From positions 3,270,610 to 3,334,609 of the forward strand of contig JAQNBH010000004.1 in NCBI GenBank assembly GCA_028752905.1: DNA of 64,000 bases, written 5' to 3'. Position 1 is the first letter of the stretch; each line of letters begins with the position of its first letter. This stretch comes from Cladorhizidae sp. MBARI D1340-BT2. Lineage: Eukaryota; Porifera; Demospongiae; Poecilosclerida; Cladorhizidae. The notes beneath the pieces are model-generated. The model ran no database searches. It was given only the letters and a program-made list of their open reading frames with translations, and had not been told where the DNA came from. Made by a program: the position numbers and the translations under genes. Positions 11,801 through 23,800 of the stretch are shown piece by piece.

Positions 11801-14800
11801 ACTAGCCATCGAGGCTGTTATACTGGCCATCGAGGCTGTTATACTGGCCATCGAGGCTGTATACTAGCCATCGAGGCTGTTATACTAGCCATCGAGGCTG
11901 TTATACTGGCCATCGAGGCTGTTATACTGGCCATCGAGGTTGCCATCGAGGCTGTTATACTAGCCATCGAGGCTGTTATACTGGCCATCGAGGCTGTTAT
12001 ACTGGCCATCGAGGCTGTTATACTAGCCATCGAGGCTGTTATACTAGCCATCGAGGCTGTTATACTGGCCATCGAGGCTGTTATACTAGCCATCGAGGCT
12101 GTTATACAAGCCATCGAGGATGTTATACTAGCCATCGAGGCTGCCATCGAGGCTGTTATACTAGCCATCGAGGCTGTTATACTAGCCATCGAGGCTGTTA
12201 TACTAGCCATCGAGGCTGTTATACTGGCCATCGAGGCTGTTATACTGGCCATCGAGGCTGTTATACTGGCCATCGAGGTTGTTATACTAGCCATCGAGGC
12301 TGTTATACTGGCCATCGAGGCTGTTATACTAGCCATCGAGGCTGTTATACTAGCCATCGAGGCTGTTATACTGGCCATCGAGGTTGTTATATTAGCCATC
12401 GAGGCTGTTATACTGGCCATCGAGGCTGTTATACTGGCCATCGAGGCTGTTATACTAGCCATCGAGGCTGTTATACTGGCCATCGAGGCTGTTATACTGG
12501 CCATCGAGGCTGTATACTGGCCATCGAGGTTGTTATACTAGCCATCGAGGCTGTTATACTAGCCATCGAGGCTGTTATACTGGCCATCGAGGCTGTTATA
12601 CTGGCCATCGAGGTTGCCATCGAGGCTGTTATACTAGCCATCGAGGCTGTTATACTGGCCATCGAGGCTGTTATACTGGCCATCGAGGCTGTTATACTAG
12701 CCATCGAGGCTGTTATACTAGCCATCGAGGCTGTTATACTAGCCATCGAGGCTGTTATACAAGCCATCGAGGATGTTATACTAGCCATCGAGGCTGCCAT
12801 CGAGGCTGTTATACTAGCCATCGAGGCTGTTATACTAGCCATCGAGGCTGTTATACTAGCCATCGAGGCTGTTATACTGGTCATCGAGGCTGTTATACTG
12901 GCCATCGAGGCTGTTATACTGGCCATCGAGGCTGTTATACTGGCCATCGAGGCTGTTATACTAGCCATCGAGGCTGTTATACTAGCCATCGAGGCTGTTA
13001 TACTGGCCGTCGAGGCTGTTATACAAGCCATCGAGGATGTTATACTAGCCATCGAGGCTGTTATACTAGCCATCGAGGCTGTTATACTGGCCATCGAGGC
13101 TGTTATACTGGCCATCGAGGCTGTTATACTAGCCATCGAGGCTGTTATACCGGCCATCGAGGCTGCATAGTCTGAAGTAGTACAGTAGAAAAAGAACATG
13201 TTTCTGGTGCCATTAGGCAAGCAGGGGAAGAGTTTGTCTCCCAGTTTTCGTGCATATGGTGAAGGTTCTGCTTCAGCATCCATTGCTGTAAAGGCAATCA
13301 CTATGATGTCCACCTTACTGCTTCAGACCTTCCAAACCCAGAGAACACTCTGGATATTTGGAGCGCCTCTGATATACGGGGGACCACTCGGGATATTTGG
13401 AGCATCTCCTGATATACGGGGGGCTACTCTGGATATTTGGAGCACCCCCTGATATACGGGGACCACTCTGGACATTTGGAGCGCCCCCTGATATACGGGG
13501 GGCTACTCTGGATATTTGAAGCACCCCCTGATATACGGGGGTATTAAATGGCTCATCTAAAATGGTTTCCAAATCCAATCGCCCCACATCTTGCCAATTC
13601 CAATTCCATAATTCAAGGCCCATGTCTCCATAAGCTCACCCAGACTATTATATGTGGTCGTATTGAAGCTAGTTGTACCCATTCTGCCGCTTTATGTACA
13701 AAGGGTGCCAACGGCCCCTCTGGGATGGACACACATTGTTGGAGGAGGTTGTGCGCATTTTATAAGACTGCTTCTCATTATCTTTGCCATTCCTCGGCTC
13801 TACTGGCCAAAAGACTTTGTACATCCTACATGTATGTGGACCCCGGAGGCCTTGCAGCCTTGCTAGCCTGTCGTTTGTTGCTTTGGACAAATGCCTGGAG
13901 GTTAGACTTATTGTCCAGAGTCTGAAAAGCCTTGACAACGTCCAGAAGAATTATTGTGAAGGAAATTATTTTCATCACAGAATGTGAACTTCAAGACACT
14001 GTTGGTTCCTAACAACTATATATGTGCGGGACAAATTGCAGGCCTAGCAGCTGTCACTGTACATCATTCTTCAGGAGGAGGGTACTGAAGCTGTCCTATT
14101 TTCCGCTCTGTGAGTTAATGTGCGGGTGGCTTGTTAGGTATCCAAGGTGGAAGATTTTCTCCTTTCCCAAAGAGTCACTCCTTACCTAAGCTACAAGTGT
14201 CTCCCCTTACCTAAGCTACAAGAGTCTCCCCTTACCTAAGCTACAAGAGTCTCCCCTTACCTAAGCTACAAGTGTCTTCCCTTACCTAAGCTACAAGTGT
14301 CTTCCCTTACCTAAGCTACAAGTGTCTTCCCTTACCTAGCTACAAGTGTCTACCCTTACCTAAGCTACAAGAGTCACCCCTTACCTAAGCTGCAAGGTCT
14401 TCCCTTACCTAAGCTACAAGAGTCTCCTCTTACCTAAGCTGCAAGGTCTTCCCTTACCTAAGCTACAAGATTCATCCCTTACCTAAGCTACAAGATTCAT
14501 CCCTTACCTTAGCTACAAGATTCATCCCTTACCTAAGCTACAAGATTTATCCCTTACCTAAGCTACAAGAGTCTTCCCTTACCTAAGCTACAAGTGATTC
14601 CCCCTACCTAAGCTGCAAGAGTCTCCCCTTGCCTAAGCTGCAAGAGTCTCCCCTTACCTAAGCTACAAGTGATTCCCCTTACCTAAGCTACAAGAGTCTT
14701 CCCTTACCTAAGCTGCAAGTGTCTTCCCTTACCTAAGCTGCAAGTGTCTACCCTTACCTAAGCTACAAGTGTCTTCCCTTACCTAAGCTACAAGTGTCTA

Positions 14801-17800
14801 CCCTTACCTAAGCTACAAGAGTCTCCTCTTACCTAAGCTGCAAGGTCTTCCCTTACCTAAGCTACAAGAGTCTCCTCTTACCTAAGCTGCAAGGTCTTCC
14901 CTTACCTAAGCTACAAGATTCATCCCTTACCTAAGCTACAAGAGTCTCCTCTTACCTAAGCTGCAAGGTCTCATCTTACCTAAGCTGCAAGGTCTCCCCT
15001 TACCTAAGCTACAAGATTTATCCCTTACCTAAGCTACAAGAGTCTCCCCTTACCTAAGCTACAAGTGTCTACCCTTACCTAAGCTACAAGAGTCATCCCT
15101 TACCTAAGCTGCAAGGTCTTCCCTTACCTAAGCTACAAGAGTCTCCTCTTACCTAAGCTGCAAGGTCTTCCCTTACCTAAGCTACAAGATGCATCCCTTA
15201 CCTAAGCTACAAGATTCATCCCTTACCTAAGCTACAAGATTCATCCCTTACCTAAGCTACAAGATTCATCCCTTGTACCTAAGCTACAAGATTTATCCCT
15301 TACCTAAGCTACAAGAGTCTCCCCTTACCTAAGCCCAAGAGTCATCCCTTACCTAAGCTACAAGATTCATCCCTTACCTAAGCTACAAGATTCATCCCTT
15401 ACCTAAGCGTCAAGTGTCTTCCCTTACCTAAGCTACAAGTGTCTACCCTTACCTAAGCCCAAGAGTCACCCCTTACCTAAGCTACAAGATTCATCCCTTA
15501 CCTAAGCTACAAGATTCATCCCTTACCTAAGCTACAAGTGTCTTCCCTTACCTAAGCTACAAGTGTCTACCCTTACCTAAGCTACAAGATTCATCCCTTA
15601 CCTAAGCTACAAGATTCATCCCTTACCTAAGCTACAAGATTCATCCCTTACCTAAGCTACAAGATTCATCCCTTACCTAAGCTACAAGTGTCTACCCTTA
15701 CCTAAGCTACAAGTGTCATCCCTTACCTAAGCTACAAGATTCATCCCTTACCTAAGCTACAAGTGTCTTCCCTTACCTAAGCTACAAGTGTCTTCCCTTA
15801 CCTAAGCTACAAGTGTCTTCCCTTACCTAAGCTACAAGTGTCTACCCTTACCTAAGCTACAAGAGTCACCCCTTACCTAAGCTGCAAGGGGTTCCCTTAC
15901 CTAAGCTACAAGAGTCTCCTCTTACCTAAGCTGCAAGGTCTTCCAAACAAAGTTTTCCTGTCCCCAAAAAGCAAGTGGATATGTTCCAAATGCCATCCAA
16001 ATGCCAAACTGATAATTAACAAACTAATTCTATGTATACTTGTGACAGGACCAAATCTGATATTACCCACAGACTCTGAGCCAGTCACTAAGTGTTGGTA
16101 TGCTGTAACCACTCTACCTTTAAGCTATACACTAGGCTAGCAAGGTTAAGTAGAGAAACCTTAATAATTCAATATTACCTAAGCTACAAGATTCATCCCT
16201 TACCTAAGCTACACCCTTACCTAAGCTACAAGATTCATCCCTTACCTAAGCTACACCCTTACCTAAGCTACAAGAGTCATCCCTTACCTAAGCTACAAGT
16301 GATTCCCCTTACCTAAGCTACAAGTGATTCCCCTTACCTAAGCTACAAGTGTCTTCCCTTACCTAAGCTACAAGAGTCTTCCCTTACCTAAGCTGCAAGA
16401 GTCTTTCACCTAAGCTACAAGCTGAGTAAACAATGCCTCAAGCTTCTCTGCTATTTGGCTCAAACCTGTTCTTCGTACGTACCTGTCTTGTTCCAAGCAT
16501 GCTTGTAAATGCTCTGCTTGGGGGCCTGGCAAGGCAGCCAGCCAATCTAAGAGAGGACCTGCCTCTTTTCTGAACGTCTTTCCTATCACTGCCTTATCTG
16601 CTACCACAGCAACCACCTCCTCTGTACGCTAGAGGGTGTGGTCAAGGAAATATATCACCGCAAACAGACGTTGAGGAGAGGAGAGTGTGGAAGGAGGAGG
16701 AATGGACAAGAGAGAGGATGTGTGCGAGGGGGGAATAAATGAGAAAGATTTGGTGGAGGAGAGGAGGGAATCGCTGGGAGAGGATACGGGCTGTGGCAGT
16801 GTCTCCTTGGCAGTCAAGTCTACCTTGGAAGCCTTCGAGTGCATGCTGAGGTCATAGCAGGAGCGATCTGCACAGCCCACACACTCTATCCACCCCTGCA
16901 GATCATAGCAACATGGTCATAGACTACACATACACCTGCACACACACACTCTTCACCCTTTACACACACCACCCATCCGTACTCACACACACACACACAC
17001 ACACACACACCATCATCGTACATATCATACCATCAGATAGAATAGCAAGCACACACTATACTCTTAGACACATTTATACAGTAGCTGCCAGGTCTGCCTG
17101 GAGTGAGTGTGCCTGCCTGGAGTGAGTGTGTCTGCCTGGAGTGAGTGTGTCTGCCTGGAGTGAGTGTGCCTGCCTGGAGTGAGTGTGCCTGCCTGGAGTG
17201 AGTGTGCCTGCCTGGAGTGAGTGTGTCTGCCTGGAGTGAGTGTGCCTGCCTGGAGTGAGTGTGCCTGCCTGGAGTGAGTGTGTCTGCCTGGAGTGAGTGT
17301 GTCTGCCTGGAGTGAGTGTGCCTGCCTGGAGTGAGTGTGCCTGCCTGGAGTGAGTGTGTCTGCCTGGAGTGAGTGTGTCTGCCTGGAGTGAGTGTGCCTG
17401 CCTGGAGTGAGTGTGCCTGCCTGGAGTGAGTGTGCCTGCCTGGAGTGAGTGTGTCTGCCTGGAGTGAGTGTGCCTGCCTGGAGTGAGTGTGCCTGCCTGG
17501 AGTGAGTGTGCCTGCCTGGAGTGAGTGTGCCTGCCTGGAGTGAGTGTGCCTGCCTGGAGTGAGTGTGCCTGCCTGGAGTGAGTGTGTCTGCCTGGAGTGA
17601 GCGTGCCTGCCTGGAGTGAGTGTGCCTGCCTGGAGTGAGTGTGTCTGCCTGGAGTGAGTGTGCCTGCCTGGAGTGAGTGTGCCTGCCTGGAGTGAGTGTG
17701 CGTGCCTGGAGTGAGTGTGCGTGCCTGGAGTGAGTGTGCCTGCCTGGAGTGAGTGTGTCTGCCTGGAGTGAGTGTGCCTGCCTGGAGTGAGTGTGCCTGC

Positions 17801-20800
17801 CTGGAGTGAGTGTGCCTGCCTGGAGTGAGTGTGCCTGCCTGGAGTGAGTGTGCCTGCCTGGAGTGAGTGTGCCTGGAGTGAGTGTGTCTGCCTGGAGTGA
17901 GTGTGCCTGCCTGGAGTGAGTGTGTCTGCCTGGAGTGAGTGTGCCTGCCTGGAGTGAGTGTGCCTGCCTGGAGTGAGTGTGTCTGCCTGGAGTGAGTGTG
18001 CCTGCCTGGAGTGAGTGTGCCTGCCTGGAGTGAGTGTGCCTGCCTGGAGTGAGTGTGCCTGCCTGGAGTGAGTGTGTCTGCCTGGAGTGAGTGTGTCTGC
18101 CTGGAGTGAGTGTGCCTGCCTGGAGTGAGTGTGCCTGCCTGGAGTGAGTGTGTCTGCCTGGAGTGAGTGTGCCTGCCTGGAGTGAGTGTGCCTGTCTGGA
18201 GTGAGTGTGCAAAGAGTCTGTCTTCTCAAGCTTACCAATAAGGGAATATGAATGAGGTCTCTAACACAACACACAGTAACATACGTACATTGTAGGTGTG
18301 GCACAAACACCAACAGTCACATAGTAGCATCCGTAGGAGGTGTGGCACAAACACCCACAGCCACTCAGTAATGTACGTAGGTGTGGCACAAACACCCAGC
18401 CACTCAGTAACATACGTAGGAGGTGTGGCACAAACACTCACAGACACTCAGTAACGTACTAGGAGATGTGGCACAAACACCCACAGCCACACAGTAATGT
18501 ACGTAGGTGTGGCACAAACACCCACAGCCACTCAGTAACGTACTAGGAGATGTGGCACAAACACCCACAGCCACACAGTAACGTATGTAGGTGTGGCACA
18601 AACACTCACAGCCACTCAGTAACGTACGTAGGTGTGGCACAAACACCCACAGACACACAGTAACGTACTTAGGAGGTGTGGCACAAACACCCACAGCCAC
18701 ACAGTAATGTATGTAGGTGTTGCACAAACACCCACAGCCACTCAGTAACGTACGTAGGAGGTGTGGCACTCGGCGTCCCAACAGTCTTTGGCATAGTGGG
18801 CCATCTCATTGCTCATGTGTTGTCTGAACCTAAGCTTATTGGGGGACACACCCAACTTGAGTAGGAACTGCAGGATGCGTCCAATGAAGTAGCCCAGAGT
18901 CTCATTGGCGATGACACCCTAGGGGCATAAGAGAGAGAGAGCAGGTATACATGCACGTTAAGGTTTCCTGCACCAGTGCCCCTCCTATGCTATAATTGAC
19001 CACACACATAACCCCTCCACCACACGTACGTCCCTCACGGCATCGCCCAGGACCACCTCACGTGGAGAGCGTCCGTCCATCTGGTCACAGGCAGAGTAGA
19101 GTGGAATAAGCAGCGAGGCCACAGTAGAAAACTTGTCAAATGACTGCTTCTTCTCGGGGTTGACAAAGTATTCAATCTCGGCCAACTCAAACTCTCTGAC
19201 GCGAAGCAGCCCAGAGCGGGGAGAGATCTCGTTACGGAAGGCACGGCCCACTTGAGCCGCTCCAAAGGGAAGCTTCCCCGCATTGAACTCCAGCAGACGC
19301 TTGAAGTTGACAAACATGCCCTGAGCCGTCTCTGGTCGCAGGAACCTTCAGATTACAGACACAACAATAACAACAAATAATAATAACAAATAATGATGAC
19401 AATAACATCAACAACAATAATAAATAATAACAACAATAATAATAATAACAACAATAATATAATAATATAATTAACAATAACAATAACCTTCTCAATAATC
19501 AACTTGAAATTGTATTCTCTCGACGTTTCAACTAAATGCTCTAGCCTTCATCAGGAATATGACTAGATGCTCTAGCCTTCATCAGGAATAATGACTAGAT
19601 GCCCTAGCCTTCATCAGGAATAATGACTAGATGCTCTAGCCTCCATCAGGAATAATGACTAGATGCTCTAGCGAATAATGACTAGATGCTCTAGCCTTCA
19701 TCAGAAATAATGACTAGATGCCCTAGCCTTCATCAGGAATAATGACTAGATGCTCTAGCCTTCATCAGGAATAATGACTAGATGCTCTAGCCTTCATCAG
19801 GAATAATGACTAGATGCTCTAGCCTCCATCAGGAATAATGACTAGATGCTCTAGCCTTCATCAGGAATAATGACTAGATGCTCTAGCCTTCATCAGGAAT
19901 AATGACTAGATGCCCTAGCCTTCATCAGGAATAATGACTAGATGCTCTAGCCTCCATCAGGAATAATGACTAGATGCTCTAGCCTTCATCAGGAATAATG
20001 ACTAGATGCCCTAGCCTTCATCAGGAATAATGACTAGATGCTCTAGCCTCCATCAGGAATAATGACTAGATGCTCTAGCGAATAATGACTAGATGCTCTA
20101 GCCTTCATCAGAAATAATGACTAGATGCCCTAGCCTTCATCAGGAATAATGACTAGATGCTCTAGCCTTCATCAGGAATATTCCTGATGAAGGCTAGAGC
20201 ATCTAGTCATTATTCCTGATGAAGGCTAGAGCAGTCATTATTCCTGATGAAGGCTACAGCATCTAGTCGAAATGTCTAGAGAATACAATTTCAAGTTGAT
20301 TATTGAGAAGGTTATTGTAATGTTATATGTCAAGTGAGAGTTCATTGAGAGTAATAACATACTTAACTCAACATCCTATATCGAGTGTGCATATTCGTAT
20401 GAATGTGGGTGGGCAAGTAGATGAGTGAGTGGGTGGGCAAGTAGATGAGTGAGTGGGTGGGCAAGTAGATGAGTGAGTGGGTGGGCAAGTAGATAAGTGA
20501 GTGGGTGGGCAAGTAGATGAGTGAGTGGGTGGGCAAGTAGATGAGTGAGTGGGTGGGCAAGTAGATGAGTGAGTGGGTGGGCAAGTAGATGAGTGAGTGG
20601 GTGGGCAAGTAGATGAGTGAGTGGGTGGGCAAGTAGATGAGTGAGTGGGTGGGCAAGTAGATGAGTGAGTGGGTGGGCAAGTAGATGAGTGAGTGGGTGG
20701 GCAAGTAGATGCGTGAGTGGGTGGGCAAGTAGATGAGTGAGTGGGTTGGCAAGTAGATGAGTGAGTGGGTGGGCAAGTAGATGAGTGAGTGGGTGGGCAA

Positions 20801-23800
20801 GTAGATGAGTGAGTGGGTGGGCAAGTAGATGAGTGAGTGGGAGGGCAAGTGAATGAGTGGGTGAATGGGTGGGTGGGTAAGTGAGTGATTAAGTGGGTGG
20901 GTGAGTGATTAATTAAGTGGTGAGTGAGTGGGTAAGAGTGATGAGTGGGTAAGAGTGATGAGTGGGTGGATGAGTGATTAAGTGGTTGAGTGAATGAGTG
21001 GGTGGATGAGTGATTAAGTGGTTGAGTGCATGAGTGGGTGGATGAGTGCATGAGTGGGTGGGTGAGTAATGGGCAGAGCACAACATACATGTAGCAGCGG
21101 CTGATGTACCTAACAACTGAGATAGAAGCTTATGGTCTGCCAGATAAACCAGCAATGTTTGTGGGTGTGGCTTATCCCTATAAAGGTGCGGGTGCAGTGT
21201 GTCAGACACGTGCAGTGCTACCATTGTTTATTCACTTGTTCGGTGTAGTAATCTGGTCTAGTAATCTAGCCCTAGCTACCTGCTGGTTTTTGCATCGCTA
21301 CAAGCGCAAGCTGTTCTTGCTGGTTGTGGAGGCACTGCTTGGCTCAGAGTTGCGATATCCCGGCCCCAAAGCCAAGAGGAGGAAAGGAACGTAAGTATCT
21401 TGTCCAAAAGTTTACCACTGGTATGTAGTGCTCAATGCTTTCTTCACCTTAGGCTTTGGGGCCGATGTATCGCAACTCTGAGCCATAACAGTGCCTCCAC
21501 AACCAGTGAAGAAGACTAGAGCAACTTGCGCTTGTCAGCTGTGCAAGAACCAGCAGGTACACGTACAATGCCCACCCTCCCTGTCCCCCAATGCCCACCC
21601 TCCCTGTCCCCCAATGCCCACCCTCCCTGTCCCTCAATGCCCACCCTCCCTGTCCATCAATGCCCACCCTCCCTGTCCCCCAATGCCCACCCTCCCTGTC
21701 CCTCAATGCCCACCCTCCCTGTCCCTCCCTGTCCCCCAATGCCCACACTCCCTGTCCCCCAATGCCCACCCTCCTTGTCCCCCAATGCCCACCCTCCCTG
21801 TCCATCAATGCCCACCCTCCCTGTCCCCCAATGCCCACCCTCCCTGTCCCCCAATGCCCACCCTCCCTGTCCCTCAATGCCCACCCTCCCTGTCCATCAA
21901 TGCCCCACCCTCCCTGTCCATCAATGCCCACCCTCCCTGTCCATCAATGCCCACCCTCCCTGTCCATCAATGCCCACCCTCCCTGTCCATCAATGCCCAC
22001 CCTCCCTGTCCATCAATGCCCACCCTCCCTGTCCATCAATGCCCACCCTCCCTGTCCATCAATGCCCACCCTCCCTGTCCCCCAATGCCCACCCTCCCTG
22101 TCCCCCAATGCCCACCCTCCCTGTCCATCAATGCCCACCCTCCCTGTCCATCAATGCCCACCCTCCCTGTCCATCAATGCCCACCCTCCCTGTCCCCCAA
22201 TGCCCACCCTCCCTGTCCCCCAATGCCCACCCTCCCTGTCCATCAATGCTCACCCTCCCTGTCCATCAATGCCCACCCTCCCTGTCCATCAATGCTCACC
22301 CTCCCTGTCCCCCAATGCTCACCCTCCCTGTCCATCAATGCCCACCCTCCCTGTCCATCAATGCCCACCCTCCCTGTCCCCCAATGCCCACCCTCCCTGT
22401 CCATCAATGCCCACCCTCCCTGTCCATCAATGCTCACCCTCCCTGTCCCCCAATGCTCACCCTCCCTGTCCATCAATGCCCACCCTCCCTGTCCATCAAT
22501 GCCCACCCTCCCTGTCCCCCAATGCCCACCCTCCCTGTCCATCAATGCCCACCCTCCCTGTCCATCAATGCCCACCCTCCCTGTCCATCAATGCCCACCC
22601 TCCCTGTCCCCCAATGCCCACCCTCCCTGTCCCCCAATGCCCACCCTCCCTGTCCCCCAATGCCCACCCTCCCTGTCCATCAATGCTCACCCTCCCTGTC
22701 CATCAATGCCCACCCTCCCTGTCCATCAATGCTCACCCTCCCTGTCCCCCAATGCTCACCCTCCCTGTCCATCAATGCCCACCCTCCCTGTCCATCAATG
22801 CCCACCCTCCCTGTCCCCCAATGCCCACCCTCCCTGTCCATCAATGCCCACCCTCCCTGTCCATCAATGCCCACCCTCCCTGTCCATCAATGCTCACCCT
22901 CCCTGTCCCCCAATGCTCACCCTCCCTGTCCATCAATGCCCACCCTCCCTGTCCATCAATGCCCACCCTCCCTGTCCATCAATGCCCACCCTCCCTGCCC
23001 CCCAATGCCCACACTCCCTGTCCCCCAATGCCCCTGAAATAAACATGACAAAAATAAAAACAGAAACTCCCTATACCTATATATTATATATACATGTATA
23101 TATATATACATGTATATATATATATAATATACAGTATACATATATACATACCAATATATATATATATACTGTATATATGGTGTGCATCAAGCCCAGGTTG
23201 TTGTGAAGTACATGTATCTCGCACAAACCATCTTTCCATTCTCTATCATCTCTGTCTGCCCCCATCTCTATTGTCTGTCCGCCCTGTCTCTATCGTTTGT
23301 CTTCCCCCCGTTTCTATCATCTCTGTCTACCCCATCTCTGACCGCCCCCGTCTCTATCATTTTTGTGGGAAAGGAAAAGAATAAAGAAATCTAATGTTGC
23401 TCAATCTTCTCAGAAAAGCATCCCATGAGCCCCACCCCTTTTCTGACCCCACCCCTTTGCTGCCCCCACCCCCTTGCTGCCTTGTCAATCATCACGACAT
23501 TTTATATTCCAAACGGTAAAGTTTCTCGATCTTCATCAGTTGTCCAAGGAAGACATCAGCTACTTGACACAGCTCATCAACTGGTGATTCACAAACCAAT
23601 GGCGGGCCTCCCCCAAAGTGTAGCAAGCGAGGAATTCCAGGATGAGATGCGAGCCTCAAGTCCTGCCAGACCTCGCCCTCCAGCTCTAGAAAGATTTGAT
23701 GTGTCGGGCGTAGGAGGGTGCCACTTGGAGAAGGTCCAGACATCGTGTGTACAGTGTACCTCACCAAGAGTCAGCGTCCTCTGTTCAGAACTCATCGAGT

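Noticed and set aside
11075..13313. 7-residue repeat proteins (EAVILAI, MASITAS)
   Set aside because: 21-bp array with both strands open; frames end at each irregular unit, as expected for non-coding DNA.
16410..16482. Continuation of the GARS exon to TAG at 16410
   Set aside because: The family alignment and phase fit the donor at 16483/16482 (LEQDR-YKDVEV); the extra 24 residues have no counterpart.
17033..18313. Minus-strand open frames of 382-426 codons ([12 protein letters not shown] repeats)
   Set aside because: Pure translation of the 20-bp array; several frames are open at once and codons do not matter to the pattern.
21491..23206. Plus-strand open frames of up to 571 codons rich in Pro/Ser/Cys
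   Set aside because: Three overlapping frames of the 22-bp array are open together; this is what a stop-free 22-bp unit produces.
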